Shown here: positions 29,166-37,884 of the stretch, one piece after another
How positions within the stretch are numbered: the first letter of the stretch is position 1
How the letters are laid out: every line of letters begins with the position of its first letter
NCBI GenBank assembly: GCA_028875855.1
Contig: JAGWVA010000028.1
Coordinates: 1-47,824, forward strand
Direction: 5' to 3'
From: Paracoccaceae bacterium
Lineage (GTDB): Bacteria; Pseudomonadota; Alphaproteobacteria; Rhodobacterales; Rhodobacteraceae
DNA length: 47,824 nt
Made by a program: the position numbers and the translations under genes
Notes under the pieces: generated by a model
The model's input: the letters and a program-made list of their open reading frames with translations, nothing else
What the model was told of the DNA's origin: nothing
Databases searched by the model: none

Positions 29166-29354
29166 ATGGCAAAAACCATCGTCGTGAAGCAGGTGGCCTC
29201 GGCCGCCCGCCGCCCCGAGATCCAGACCGCGACCCTGAAGGGTCTTGGCCTGAACAAGCTGAACCGCACGCGCGAACTGGAAGACACCCCGTCCGTGCGC
29301 GGCATGGTCAACAAGATCCCGCACCTCGTGAAGATCATCGAGGAGCGGGGCTGA
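29166..29354 (+). CDS. rpmD: 50S ribosomal protein L30
   Basis: 62 residues, standard for the bacterial short form. [58 protein letters not shown] is the L30 pattern, here cited only in part. GGAGAGGGCCCC precedes the ATG. It ends a unit: an intrinsic terminator lies at 29384-29409. Confidence 0.97.
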   Translation: MAKTIVVKQVASAARRPEIQTATLKGLGLNKLNRTRELEDTPSVRGMVNKIPHLVKIIEERG

Positions 29355-29383
29355 GATCAGCCCTGACGGTTTGAAGATCGAAG

Positions 29384-29409
29384 CGCCCCGGTAAGAGCCG
29401 GGGCGTTTT
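29384..29409 (+). terminator. Intrinsic terminator between rpmD and rplO
   Basis: CGCCCCGG (29384-29391), loop TAAGAG, CCGGGGCG (29398-29405), then TTTT. Perfect 8-bp GC stem. It cuts the spc operon, and a promoter-like element follows at 29463. Confidence 0.8.
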
Positions 29410-29462
29410 CCATTTCTCGGGGCGCCGCCTTGTCCCGGTCCGCCCCCCTTGCGCTGCTTTGC

Positions 29463-29491
29463 TTGCATCGGAAGGCAGGAGCCTCTATACG
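29463..29491 (+). promoter_or_regulatory. Probable promoter of rplO-secY
   Basis: TTGCAT (29463-29468), 17-base spacer, TATACG (29486-29491). The -10 equals that of the str promoter at 14947. Predicted start near 29498, about 90 bases before rplO. Its position after the terminator at 29384 supports it. Confidence 0.65.
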
Positions 29492-29586
29492 CCCCCGGTG
29501 GCCCGTATGGGCCCGACTCAACCAGAACCAACGAACGCCGTGGCCGCCCTTTCGCTCGTGGGTGCGTCCGGCAAGGAGAGAGCGAC

Positions 29587-30072
29587 ATGAAACTGCATGA
29601 ACTGCGCGACAACGAAGGCGCGGCCAAGAAGCAAAAGCGCGTGGCGCGCGGCCCCGGCTCGGGCAAGGGCAAGACCGCTGGCCGTGGTATCAAGGGTCAG
29701 AAATCCCGTTCGGGCGTCGCGCTCGGGGGCTATGAAGGCGGCCAGATGCCGCTGTATCGCCGTCTGCCCAAGCGCGGCTTCTCGAAACCGAATCGCAAGG
29801 AATGGGCGGTCGTGAACCTTGGCCTGATCCAGAAGTTCATCGACGCCGGCAAGCTGAACGCGGCCGAGACGATCACCGAAGAGGCCATCGTGGCCGCGGG
29901 CGTGACCGGTCACAAGCGTGACGGCATCCGCGTCCTCGCCAAGGGCGAGATCACCGCGAAGATCAATCTGGCCGTTTCCGGCGCGTCGAAGCCCGCCGTG
30001 GAAGCGATCGAGAAGGCCGGCGGCTCCGTCACGCTTCTCGCGGCGGCAAAGACCGAGGCCGCGGCCGAATAA
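29587..30072 (+). CDS. rplO: 50S ribosomal protein L15
   Basis: 161 residues, late 50S assembly protein. [34 protein letters not shown] is the conserved start, so ATG 29587, preceded by AAGGAGAG, is chosen; an in-frame ATG at 29449 would add 46 residues and cover the predicted promoter. The Gly/Lys-rich N-terminus (to about residue 50) threads into rRNA; the C-terminal domain follows. secY comes 101 bases on. Confidence 0.97.
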   Translation: MKLHELRDNEGAAKKQKRVARGPGSGKGKTAGRGIKGQKSRSGVALGGYEGGQMPLYRRLPKRGFSKPNRKEWAVVNLGLIQKFIDAGKLNAAETITEEAIVAAGVTGHKRDGIRVLAKGEITAKINLAVSGASKPAVEAIEKAGGSVTLLAAAKTEAAAE

Positions 30073-30173
30073 GAGGTTGTGAGCGGGGCCGATCCCGCTT
30101 ACATCATCCTTGTTTTCCTGCGCCGCCGACCGGAAAACGGTTCGGCGGTGCTGTCATGAAAGAGAGTGCGGCT

Positions 30174-31535
30174 ATGGCATCTGCTGCAGAGCAAATGGCG
30201 GCGAACCTCTCGTGGTCGGCGCTAGGCAAGGCGACCGAACTTCGGCAGCGTATCGTCTTCACCATCGGGCTACTGATCATCTACCGGCTGGGAACCTGGA
30301 TCCCGGTCCCCGGCATCGACCACGTCGCGCTGGCGAACTTCATGGACCGGGCGCAAAGCGGGATCGGGGGCATCCTGTCGATGTTCACCGGCGGCGCCAT
30401 CCGGCGGATGGGCATCTTCGCGCTCGGCATCATGCCGTATATCTCGGCTTCGATCATCGTGCAGCTTCTGACCACCATGGTTCCTTCGCTCGAGGCGCTG
30501 AGCAAGGAAGGTGAGCAGGGCCGCAAGAAGATCAACCAATACACGCGCTACGGCACCGTCGGCCTTGCGATCTTCCAGGGCTGGGGCATCGCGCGGTCGA
30601 TCGAGCTTGGCAAGCTTGCCACGCATCCGGGCCTTCAGTTCGAAATGGCCTGCGTCATCACGCTGGTCGGCGGCACGCTCTTCCTGATGTGGCTGGGCGA
30701 GCAGATCACCGCGCGCGGGATCGGCAACGGCGTCTCGCTGATCATCTTCGTCGGCATCGTCGCGGAATCGCCCGCGGCCGCGGCGCAGTTCCTGAGCCAG
30801 GGGCGCGAGGGCGTGATCTCGCCCGCGGTCATCGTCGGTGTGCTGCTGATGGTCGTGGCGACGATTGCCTTCGTCGTGCTGATGGAACAGGCGCTGCGCA
30901 AGATCCACATCCAGTATCCGCGCCGTCAGGTGGGGATGAAGGTCTATGACGGCGGTTCGTCCCACCTGCCGCTGAAGCTGAACCCTTCGGGCGTGATCCC
31001 GCCGATCTTCGCCTCGTCGCTGCTGCTGCTGCCGACGACGATCTCGACCTTCTCGGGCAACCAGACGGGCCCGATCATGTCCACGATCCTTGCCTATTTC
31101 GGCCCGGGCCAGCCGTTCTACCTGCTGTTCTTCACGGTGATGATCGTCTTCTTCACCTTCTTCTACACCCACAACGTCGCCTTCAAGGTCGAGGATGTGG
31201 CGTCGAACCTGAAGAACCAGAACGGCTTTGTTCCCGGCATCCGTCCCGGCAAGAAGACCGAGGAATACTTTACCTACGTGATGAACCGCATCCTTGTGAT
31301 TGGTGCGGCCTATCTGGCCTTCGTCTGCCTTCTGCCCGAAATCCTGCGTCACCAATTCTCGATCCCGTTCTACTTCGGGGGCACCTCGGTGCTGATCGTC
31401 GTGTCGGTGGCGATGGATACCGTGAGCCAGATCCAGTCCCATCTGCTGGCGCACCAGTATGAAGGGCTGATCGAACGCTCGCAGCTTCGTGGCAAGAAGC
31501 GGACCGGTCAGCGGAAGGCTCCGACGCGGCGATGA
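30174..31535 (+). CDS. secY: Preprotein translocase subunit SecY
   Basis: 453 residues with ten transmembrane helices, the pore of the SecYEG channel. Recognised by the N-terminal [26 protein letters not shown], the plug region GALS-like [25 protein letters not shown], and the C-terminal cytosolic loops ([26 protein letters not shown], which binds SecA). An upstream ATG at 30156 is in frame; ATG 30174 is preferred because AAAGAGAG lies eight bases before it and the mature start MASAAEQM is typical. The leader has an imperfect GCCGCCGACC/GGTTCGGCGG hairpin near 30122-30148. adk overlaps its stop by four bases. Confidence 0.96.
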   Translation: MASAAEQMAANLSWSALGKATELRQRIVFTIGLLIIYRLGTWIPVPGIDHVALANFMDRAQSGIGGILSMFTGGAIRRMGIFALGIMPYISASIIVQLLTTMVPSLEALSKEGEQGRKKINQYTRYGTVGLAIFQGWGIARSIELGKLATHPGLQFEMACVITLVGGTLFLMWLGEQITARGIGNGVSLIIFVGIVAESPAAAAQFLSQGREGVISPAVIVGVLLMVVATIAFVVLMEQALRKIHIQYPRRQVGMKVYDGGSSHLPLKLNPSGVIPPIFASSLLLLPTTISTFSGNQTGPIMSTILAYFGPGQPFYLLFFTVMIVFFTFFYTHNVAFKVEDVASNLKNQNGFVPGIRPGKKTEEYFTYVMNRILVIGAAYLAFVCLLPEILRHQFSIPFYFGGTSVLIVVSVAMDTVSQIQSHLLAHQYEGLIERSQLRGKKRTGQRKAPTRR

Positions 31536-32179
31536 ACATCATTCTGTTGGGGCCCCCGGGGGCAGGCAAGGGAACGCAGGCCAAGATCCTGGTGGACGAG
31601 CGGGGCATGACCCAGCTCTCCACCGGTGACATGCTGCGCGAGGCCAAGACCAGCGGAAGCGAGATGGGCAACCGCGCGGCCGAGGTCATGAACCGCGGCG
31701 AGTTGGTCAGCGACGACATCGTCGTCGGCCTGATCGAAGAGAAGCTGGCCGCGCCCCACGGGGCGGGGTTCATCTTCGACGGCTTCCCGCGGACGCTGGC
31801 GCAGGCCGATGCGCTTGGCGACCTGCTGGCCCGCCACGGCGAGACGCTGGACGCGGTGGTCGAGATGCGGGTGGACGATGCGGCGCTGACGCGGCGGATC
31901 ACCGGCCGGTTCACCTGCGCCAATTGCGGTGCCGTTTATCATGACGAGACGAAGCCCACCGCGAAGGCGGGCGTCTGCGATGTCTGCGGCGGCACGACGT
32001 TCACGCGCCGGGCCGACGACAACGAAGACGCGCTGCGGCAACGGCTGATGGAATACTACAAGAAGACATCGCCGCTGATCGGCTATTACCATGCCAAGGG
32101 CGCGCTGCGCGTCGTTGACGGGCTTGCGCCGATCGACGCGGTTGCAGGGGCGATCCGGAAAGTTCTTGACAACAGCTAG
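31532..32179 (+). CDS. adk: Adenylate kinase
   Basis: 215 residues, long-lid type. It interconverts ATP + AMP and 2 ADP in the cytosol. Walker A is [10 protein letters not shown] (residues 7-16); LSTGDMLR and [14 protein letters not shown] are AMP-site motifs. The lid carries two CxxC pairs (CANC and CDVC, about residues 130-153), so it probably binds zinc, which is common in alphaproteobacteria. ATGA overlap with secY suggests coupling. Then a 176-base spacer before rpsM. Confidence 0.98.
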   Translation: MNIILLGPPGAGKGTQAKILVDERGMTQLSTGDMLREAKTSGSEMGNRAAEVMNRGELVSDDIVVGLIEEKLAAPHGAGFIFDGFPRTLAQADALGDLLARHGETLDAVVEMRVDDAALTRRITGRFTCANCGAVYHDETKPTAKAGVCDVCGGTTFTRRADDNEDALRQRLMEYYKKTSPLIGYYHAKGALRVVDGLAPIDAVAGAIRKVLDNS

Positions 32180-32197
32180 GCTTTCTGCGGCCACGCC

Positions 32198-32226
32198 TTG
32201 ACGGCAGCCCGAAAACCCCATAACTG
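32198..32226 (+). promoter_or_regulatory. Weak promoter candidate before rpsM
   Basis: TTGACG (32198-32203) with TAACTG (32221-32226) at 17 bases, or ATAACT at 16. The -10 is poor. It lies in the adk-rpsM gap, 130 bases before rpsM, where a second transcription start would make sense. Confidence 0.3.
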
Positions 32227-32355
32227 ACCATTTCTCGTTCAGAGAATCGTTTTCGGGCGCCAACGGCGCCTGAAGTGATGAGCCGGTCCGGCACCGTCCG
32301 GGCCCGTTGTGAAAAAAGGTTCTGGCGTTACGGAACCGCAACGAAAGGAAAAGAC

Positions 32356-32724
32356 GTGGCACGTATTGCTGGCGTCAACATTCCGACCGGGAAACGTGTC
32401 CCGATCGCACTGACCTACATCCACGGCATCGGCCCCCACTTCGCCGGCCAGATCTGCGAAGCCGTGGGCATCGACGTGACCCGTCGCGTCAACGACCTGA
32501 GCGACGCCGAAGTGCTCGCGATCCGCGAATACATCGACGCCAACTTCACGGTCGAAGGCGATCTGCGTCGCGAAGTCGCGACCAACATCAAGCGTCTGAT
32601 GGACCTTGGCTGCTACCGCGGTCTGCGCCATCGCCGCAACCTGCCGGTTCGCGGTCAGCGCACCCACACCAACGCTCGCACCCGCAAAGGCCCCGCGAAG
32701 GCCATTGCCGGCAAGAAGAAGTAA
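32356..32724 (+). CDS. rpsM: 30S ribosomal protein S13
   Basis: 122 residues, GTG start at 32356 with AAAGGAAA six bases upstream. S13 lies at the top of the 30S head and contacts S19 and P-site t[29 protein letters not shown] is the conserved start; the C-terminus [29 protein letters not shown] is the tRNA-contacting tail. rpsK follows after 12 bases. Confidence 0.97.
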   Translation: MARIAGVNIPTGKRVPIALTYIHGIGPHFAGQICEAVGIDVTRRVNDLSDAEVLAIREYIDANFTVEGDLRREVATNIKRLMDLGCYRGLRHRRNLPVRGQRTHTNARTRKGPAKAIAGKKK

Positions 32725-32736
32725 GGAGGGGCGCAG

Positions 32737-33126
32737 ATGGCTCGCGATAAGGTTCGCACGAAGCGCAAGGAACGCAAGAACATCGCCGCTGGTGTGGCGC
32801 ATGTGAATTCGTCCTTCAACAACACCAAGATCCTGATCTCCGACGTGCAGGGCAACGCGATCTCGTGGTCGTCGGCTGGCACGATGGGCTTCAAGGGGTC
32901 GCGCAAATCGACCCCCTATGCCGCCCAGATGGCTGCGGAAGATGCGGCCCGCAAGGCGCAGGAGCACGGCATGAAGACCGTCGAGGTCGAGGTTCAGGGC
33001 CCGGGTTCGGGGCGTGAATCGGCGCTGCGCGCGCTGGCCGCCGTCGGCCTCAACGTCACCTCGATCCGTGACGTGACGCCGATCGCGCACAACGGCTGCC
33101 GTCCGCCGAAGCGTCGCCGCGTCTGA
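32737..33126 (+). CDS. rpsK: 30S ribosomal protein S11
   Basis: 129 residues, platform protein contacting mRNA near the E site. Recognised by [46 protein letters not shown] and the basic end [19 protein letters not shown]. The start has AAGGAGGGG nearby. After it a 115-base spacer includes TCGGGCCG/CGGCCCGA (33143-33150/33163-33170), which lies before rpoA without a proper T tract. Confidence 0.98.
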   Translation: MARDKVRTKRKERKNIAAGVAHVNSSFNNTKILISDVQGNAISWSSAGTMGFKGSRKSTPYAAQMAAEDAARKAQEHGMKTVEVEVQGPGSGRESALRALAAVGLNVTSIRDVTPIAHNGCRPPKRRRV

Positions 33127-33241
33127 TTTAAGGCAATTTCTGTCGGGCCGTGCCGTCGTGCGCGGCCCGATACCGTATTTTGATCCTCGGGCGTCTGCCG
33201 CTTACGGACATGGGCAGCGGACAAGAATGGAGGCGACACGC

Positions 33242-34258
33242 ATGATCCACAAGAACTGGCAAGAACTGATCAAGCCGATGCAGCTTGAGGTCAAGCCGGG
33301 TGCAGACCCGTCGCGTCTGGCGACCGTGGTCGCGGAACCGCTGGAGCGCGGCTTCGGTCTGACGCTGGGCAACGCGCTGCGTCGCGTGCTGCTGTCGTCG
33401 CTGCAAGGCGCAGCCATCACGTCCGTTCAGATCGACAACGTGCTGCACGAATTCTCGTCCGTCTCGGGCGTGCGCGAAGACGTGACCGACATCGTCCTGA
33501 ACCTCAAGGGCGTGGCGCTGAAGATGGAAGTCGAAGGGCCGAAGCGTCTTTCGATCTCGGCCAAGGGGCCGGGCGTCGTCACCGCTGGCGACATCTCGGA
33601 GTCGAACGGGATCGAGGTTCTCAACAAGGACCACGTGATCTGCCACCTCGACGATGGCGCCGACGTTTACATGGAACTGACGGTCAACACCGGCAAGGGC
33701 TATGTCGCCGCCGACAAGAACCGCCCGGAAGATGCTCCGATCGGTCTCATTCCGATCGACGCGATCTATTCGCCGGTCAAGAAGGTCAGCTACGAAGTCA
33801 CGCCCACCCGCGAGGGCCAGGTGCTGGACTATGACAAGCTGACGCTGCGCATCGAAACCGATGGCTCGATCAGCCCGGATGACGCGGTGGCCTATGCGGC
33901 CCGCATCCTTCAGGACCAGCTGTCGATCTTCGTGAACTTCGAAGAGCCCGAACAGGCTGGCCGCGGCGCCGAGGAAGAGGGGCTGGAGTTCAACCCGCTT
34001 CTTCTCAAGAAGGTGGACGAGCTGGAACTGTCGGTGCGTTCGGCGAACTGCCTGAAGAACGACAACATCGTCTATATCGGCGATCTGATCCAGAAGACCG
34101 AAGCCGAGATGCTGCGCACCCCGAACTTCGGCCGCAAGTCGCTGAACGAGATCAAGGAAGTGCTGTCCTCGATGGGCCTGCACCTCGGCATGGAAGTCGA
34201 GGACTGGCCGCCGGAAAACATCGAAGACCTCGCCAAGCGGTTCGAAGACCAGTTCTGA
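33242..34258 (+). CDS. rpoA: DNA-directed RNA polymerase subunit alpha
   Basis: 338 residues. The N-terminal domain dimerises and assembles beta/beta' ([25 protein letters not shown] is its signature); the C-terminal domain (from about residue 245) binds UP elements and activators and includes [16 protein letters not shown], whose Arg matches E. coli Arg265, and [19 protein letters not shown] 33242 follows GGAGG by eight bases and gives the expected N-terminus [12 protein letters not shown]; an in-frame ATG at 33158 is not supported. rplQ follows after 144 bases. Confidence 0.98.
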   Translation: MIHKNWQELIKPMQLEVKPGADPSRLATVVAEPLERGFGLTLGNALRRVLLSSLQGAAITSVQIDNVLHEFSSVSGVREDVTDIVLNLKGVALKMEVEGPKRLSISAKGPGVVTAGDISESNGIEVLNKDHVICHLDDGADVYMELTVNTGKGYVAADKNRPEDAPIGLIPIDAIYSPVKKVSYEVTPTREGQVLDYDKLTLRIETDGSISPDDAVAYAARILQDQLSIFVNFEEPEQAGRGAEEEGLEFNPLLLKKVDELELSVRSANCLKNDNIVYIGDLIQKTEAEMLRTPNFGRKSLNEIKEVLSSMGLHLGMEVEDWPPENIEDLAKRFEDQF

Positions 34259-34402
34259 GACCCGCGGCGTTGACAGGTACGGGGGCGGTCGGCTAGACGG
34301 CCCCCGAAATGCCCGCGAAGGCGGGGAAATCAAGGGCATGGTGCCCCAAGGTGAGTGGCCCGGACCTGAGGGCCGCCGGACAAAGCAAAACGGAGAAGAC
34401 AG

Positions 34403-34810
34403 ATGAACCATGGTGCTGGCTACCGCCGCCTCAACCGGACGCAAGAACACCGCAAGGCGCTGTTCGCCAACATGGCCGGCTCGCTGATCGAGCATGAGCA
34501 GATCAAGACGACGCTGCCGAAGGCGAAGGAACTGCGCCCGGTGGTCGAAAAGCTGATCACGCTGGCAAAGCGCGGCGACCTGCATGCTCGCCGTCAGGCT
34601 GCGGCCCAACTCAAGCAGGACAAGCACGTCGCGCGCCTGTTCGACATCCTTGGCCCCCGCTACAAGGACCGTCAGGGCGGCTACGTCCGCGTTCTGAAGG
34701 CGGGCTTCCGCTATGGCGACATGGCCCCGATGGCGATCATCGAATTCGTGGATCGCGACACCTCGGCCAAGGGCGCTGCCGACAAGGCACGTGAAGAGTC
34801 CGCGGAATAA
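34403..34810 (+). CDS. rplQ: 50S ribosomal protein L17
   Basis: 135 residues. L17 lies near the tunnel exit. [37 protein letters not shown] is the conserved start; the C-terminus ([17 protein letters not shown]) is charged and variable, as usual. The Shine-Dalgarno is CGGAGAAGACAG. It ends the ribosomal run and is followed by a strong terminator at 34836-34861. Confidence 0.98.
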   Translation: MNHGAGYRRLNRTQEHRKALFANMAGSLIEHEQIKTTLPKAKELRPVVEKLITLAKRGDLHARRQAAAQLKQDKHVARLFDILGPRYKDRQGGYVRVLKAGFRYGDMAPMAIIEFVDRDTSAKGAADKAREESAE

Positions 34811-34835
34811 GAATCGCAGGCCTGCCACTGAATAC

Positions 34836-34861
34836 AAAAGCCCGCCGTTAGGCGGGCTTTT
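34836..34861 (+). terminator. Bidirectional terminator after rplQ
   Basis: Perfect 11-bp stem AAAAGCCCGCC (34836-34846) with GGCGGGCTTTT (34851-34861), loop GTTA. It has T tracts in both directions, so it can also end a transcript arriving from the minus strand. Confidence 0.93.
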
Positions 34862-34873
34862 CAGTTTTTGCCG

Positions 34874-35056
34874 TCAGCAGGATTTCGGGTCTCGGGGTAT
34901 GCGCTGCATGTCTTCCCGCGCGAGAATGCGGATCGCTCTTTCGATCCCGCTGGGCGACATGGGGGTCGAACCGAGAAACTCCAGCAGATCCAGCCGCAGA
35001 CTCAGAGGCAGGGACATGATGCGGGCGAAGACGCTGGGTTCAATGGTGGACTGCAT
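34874..35056 (-). CDS. Possible small ORF (60 residues), convergent to rplQ
   Basis: An ATG-to-TGA frame of 60 codons in the gap between rplQ and luxR, on the opposite strand. The product would be a soluble, partly helical peptide (FARIMSLPLSLRLDLLEFL, then GIERAIRILAREDMQRI) with one terminal Cys; I recognise no family. For it: the terminator at 34836-34861 works in its direction, twelve bases after its stop; the frame is not inside any other gene; and the 78-base gap to luxR could hold a divergent promoter. Against it: its Shine-Dalgarno is only GAG nine bases upstream, and open frames of this size arise by chance in GC-rich DNA. Confidence 0.4.
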   Translation of the reverse strand: MQSTIEPSVFARIMSLPLSLRLDLLEFLGSTPMSPSGIERAIRILAREDMQRIPRDPKSC

Positions 35057-35070
35057 ACTGAAACTCGATC

Positions 35071-35099
35071 TTGACAGTTGAACTACCTATCAATTTACG
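35071..35099 (+). promoter_or_regulatory. luxR promoter with inverted repeats
   Basis: TTGACA (35071-35076), 17 bases, TTTACG (35094-35099). Across it run TTGA-N8-TCAA (35078-35093) and ATCAA-N7-TTGAT (about 35089-35105), overlapping the -10. These are candidate sites for the LuxR protein encoded just downstream, which would fit autoregulation. AT-rich compared with its neighbours. Confidence 0.6.
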
Positions 35100-35134
35100 G
35101 TTGATTACCAACACTGCAACCTGCCGAAAAAGAC

Positions 35135-35746
35135 ATGTCCATTCAGACGAGAGTTGATCTTGAGTTGCGCGATGTTGCGCGCCTGGCCCCGGCGGGTTAC
35201 TTCGTCGGGCTGCATATCAGGTTTACCTCTCCCCTGATGACGTTCCAGACCTACGACCAGGCCTGGATCGATCACTACACCGAGAATGGCTTTGTGCTGC
35301 GCGATCCCATGACCGCCTGGGGCTTCAGCACCACTGGCCATGTCCGCTGGAGCGACCCGACCCTGCTCGATCCCTTCGGGCTGTTCAGGGAAGCTGCCAG
35401 TTACGGGCTGCGGTATGGAGCAACGATTTCCTGCGGGCCGATCAAGTCGCGCACCATTGCCAGTTTCGCGCGCGGCGACCGCGAGTTTACAGACGAAGAG
35501 ATCCTGGAACTTGAGCGGATCATCTGCCATCTCCACGATCTGACACAGCCGCCGGATGATCTGACAAAGGCACAGATCGAAGCGCTCAAGTGCATTGCGA
35601 ATGGCGACCGCCACGCGGCTGCCGCGGCCAAGCTGGGTATCTCGGAAAGTGCGCTGAAGGCGAGGATCACCTCGGCGCGCATCCGGTTGATGGCCCGCAC
35701 GACGGCCGAAGCAATCCAGCGCGCAAAGGACTATCGCCTCCTGTAA
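35135..35746 (+). CDS. LuxR-family autoinducer-binding regulator
   Basis: 203 residues. The N-terminal part is an autoinducer-binding domain: W44 and Y48 (AWIDHY), D57-P58 (RDP), W72 (RWSD) and YGLRYGATI match the ligand-pocket residues of LuxR/TraR proteins. The C-terminal part is a GerE-type helix-turn-helix (about residues 141-200, LTKAQIEALKCIANGDRHAAAAAKLGISESALKARI), more divergent than in LuxR itself. Rhodobacter capsulatus GtaR and R. sphaeroides CerR are such proteins and lie beside luxI genes; I believe this is their homologue, but the exact orthology is inferred. luxI begins 51 bases downstream. Confidence 0.9.
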   Translation: MSIQTRVDLELRDVARLAPAGYFVGLHIRFTSPLMTFQTYDQAWIDHYTENGFVLRDPMTAWGFSTTGHVRWSDPTLLDPFGLFREAASYGLRYGATISCGPIKSRTIASFARGDREFTDEEILELERIICHLHDLTQPPDDLTKAQIEALKCIANGDRHAAAAAKLGISESALKARITSARIRLMARTTAEAIQRAKDYRLL

Positions 35747-35797
35747 GGCGCGGCTCTCCGCAAGGTTTCTTTCCCACCAACCCTGCAGGAGGCTAAC

Positions 35798-36388
35798 ATG
35801 CAGACCACTACGCTTTCCTTTGCCAATCTCCACAACCATGGCGAGCTTTTCGCCAACATGCTGCGCGCGCGGCGTGAGCTGTTCATCGTCCACAACAAGT
35901 GGAACCTGCCCGAAGCGATGGGCATGGAATATGACCAGTATGACACCCCAGCAAGCCGCTGGGTCGTGGTCCATGACGAGTTCGGTCGTGTGCTGGCCGG
36001 CAACCGGCTGACGCCGACCACGACGAAATGCGGCATCTACACCTACATGATCCGCGATGCGCAGCGCGGGCTTCTGGACACGATCCCGTCCACGCTGCTG
36101 TATGACGAAGCCCCGGTGGCCGAGCATATCTGGGAAAGCTCGCGCCTGTTCGTGAGCCACGACGTTCCCGCGGCGCTGCGCCGGAAGGTGCATGCCCAAC
36201 TGGTGCGCGATCTCGGCGCGGCGGCGCGCGAAGTCGGCGCGACCCAGTGCCTGACGCTTCTGAACGCGAACTGGCCGCGCTGGTGCGACCGGGTCGGCGT
36301 GAAGATGGCGGCGCAGGGCCCGGTCATGACGATCGACGGCGTCGAGAATCAGGTGGTGATGATGGATTTCAGCGCCAACCTGCACTGA
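35798..36388 (+). CDS. LuxI-family N-acyl-homoserine lactone synthase
   Basis: 196 residues. It makes the acyl-homoserine lactone signal from S-adenosylmethionine and an acyl carrier. The conserved catalytic residues are all present: R25, F29, W35, E44, D46, D49, R70, E113 and R116. The start has a perfect Shine-Dalgarno (CAGGAGG) seven bases before ATG 35798. Together with the upstream luxR it forms a complete quorum-sensing pair. R. capsulatus GtaI and R. sphaeroides CerI make long-chain lactones; the chain length here cannot be read from the sequence. Confidence 0.93.
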   Translation: MQTTTLSFANLHNHGELFANMLRARRELFIVHNKWNLPEAMGMEYDQYDTPASRWVVVHDEFGRVLAGNRLTPTTTKCGIYTYMIRDAQRGLLDTIPSTLLYDEAPVAEHIWESSRLFVSHDVPAALRRKVHAQLVRDLGAAAREVGATQCLTLLNANWPRWCDRVGVKMAAQGPVMTIDGVENQVVMMDFSANLH

Positions 36389-36418
36389 TTGTGATCGCCG
36401 TCCCCGTTTCCCATATCG

Positions 36419-36446
36419 TCCTGCGATGGCATTTTCATCCGCAGGA
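36419..36446 (+). promoter_or_regulatory. Inverted repeat in the leader of the Deg-type protease gene
   Basis: TCCTGCGATG (36419-36428) pairs with CATCCGCAGGA (36436-36446) with one bulged base around an AT-rich loop. It ends four bases before the AGAGGGAG Shine-Dalgarno. It could be an operator or an mRNA stem that controls initiation. A weak promoter, TTGTGA (36389-36394) then CATATC, lies just upstream. Confidence 0.45.
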
Positions 36447-36463
36447 CGAGAGGGAGCGAACGC

Positions 36464-37846
36464 GTGAAACGATCCGCACTACTTCTGGCCGCGCTTCTCT
36501 ACGGGGGCGCGGCCATGGCAGAAACCGCCGTGCCCGCGTCGATGGCGCCGATCACGCTGTCCTATGCGCCGGTGGTGAAGGCGGCCGCGCCTGCGGTGGT
36601 CAATATCTTCGCCAAGCAGATCGTCCAGCAAAGCGCGAGCCCCTTTGCCAACGATCCCTTTTTCGGCCCGCTGTTTCGGGACTATTCGCGGACGGTGCCG
36701 CGGGTGCAAAGCTCGCTTGGCTCCGGGGTGATCCTGTCGCCGGACGGGCTGGTGGTGACGAATTACCACGTCATCGGCAAGGCGTCCGAGATCCGCGTCG
36801 CGCTGAAGGACCGGCGCGAATTCCCGGCAGAGGTGGTTCTGGCCGACAAGCAGGCCGATCTCGCCGTGCTGCGGCTCAAGGGGGCGCATGATCTTCCGGC
36901 GCTGAGCCTGCGGGATTCCGATACCGTCGAGGTGGGGGACCTTGTCCTTGCCATCGGCGATCCGTTCGGCGTGGGCCAGACCGTCTCCAGCGGGATCGTG
37001 TCGGGGCTGGCGCGGTCGCTTTCGTCGCTCAGCAACGGGCGCGGCTTCTACATCCAGACCGATGCGCCGATCAATCCGGGCAACTCGGGCGGCGCGCTGG
37101 TGGACATGCGGGGCCGGCTGGTCGGCATCAACTCGGCCATCCTGTCGCGGTCGGGCGGGTCGAACGGCATCGGCTTCGCGATCCCGTCGAACATGGTGCG
37201 GGCCTTTCTGGTGCAGGCCAAGGCCGGGGCGCATCATTTCGCGCGCCCCTGGCTGGGGCTGGTGGCGCAGACGGTGGATGCGGCGCTGGCCAACAGCCTT
37301 GGCATGACGCGGCCTGACGGGGTCGCCATCTCGGCGCTGGCCGGGGCAAGCCCTCTGGCGAAGGCCGGGCTGCGGGTGGGCGACGTGATCCTGTCGGTGG
37401 ACGGTCAGCCGGTGAACAGCCCGCAGGAGCTTCTTTACCGCGTCACGGCGACGGGGATCGGCCAGACCGTGGCGCTGGCTTATCTGCGGCAGGGCACCCA
37501 GCGTCAGGCCCGCGCGACCCTGATCGCACCGCCCGAGACGCCACCGCGCGACAGGCTGACCATCACGCAGGATGTCGTCTTGCGCGGATTGACGGTCGAA
37601 AGGATCAACCCCGCGGTGATGGCCGAACTCGACCTGCCGCCCGATGCCCATGGCGTCGTGGTGGCCGATGCGGCGGATCTGGCGGCCCGGATCGGCCTTG
37701 AACGCGGCGACATCGTGCTGGGCGTGAACGGGCGATCCATCGAGACGCCGGCGGACATTCGCGCCGCCGCGCAGGCCAGAACCCGCAACTGGCGTCTGGA
37801 CGTGGTCCGCGGCGGTCACCGGCTGGAGCTGCAGTTCAGCATCTGA
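36464..37846 (+). CDS. Deg/HtrA-type periplasmic serine protease
   Basis: 460 residues, GTG start at 36464 after GGGAG. A signal peptide is evident (KRSALLLAALLYGGAAMA, cleavage near residue 19). The trypsin-like domain has the triad H102 (NYHVI), D132 (QADLAVL) and S208 (GNSGGAL). Two PDZ domains follow: about residues 260-350 (PWLGLVAQTVD..., GVAISAL) and 370-460 (LRGLTVERINPAV..., GDIVLGVNGRSI). This is the DegP/DegQ architecture for protein quality control in the periplasm. DegP versus DegQ cannot be settled. It is preceded by an inverted repeat in its leader; rarA follows after 38 bases. Confidence 0.93.
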   Translation: MKRSALLLAALLYGGAAMAETAVPASMAPITLSYAPVVKAAAPAVVNIFAKQIVQQSASPFANDPFFGPLFRDYSRTVPRVQSSLGSGVILSPDGLVVTNYHVIGKASEIRVALKDRREFPAEVVLADKQADLAVLRLKGAHDLPALSLRDSDTVEVGDLVLAIGDPFGVGQTVSSGIVSGLARSLSSLSNGRGFYIQTDAPINPGNSGGALVDMRGRLVGINSAILSRSGGSNGIGFAIPSNMVRAFLVQAKAGAHHFARPWLGLVAQTVDAALANSLGMTRPDGVAISALAGASPLAKAGLRVGDVILSVDGQPVNSPQELLYRVTATGIGQTVALAYLRQGTQRQARATLIAPPETPPRDRLTITQDVVLRGLTVERINPAVMAELDLPPDAHGVVVADAADLAARIGLERGDIVLGVNGRSIETPADIRAAAQARTRNWRLDVVRGGHRLELQFSI

Positions 37847-37884
37847 CCTTTTCGTCGCGGATGGGGCGGCGTAACCTTCGCCCC

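Noticed and set aside
29449-29586. N-terminal extension of rplO
   Set aside because: No Shine-Dalgarno at 29449, extra residues not L15-like, and it would cover the predicted promoter.
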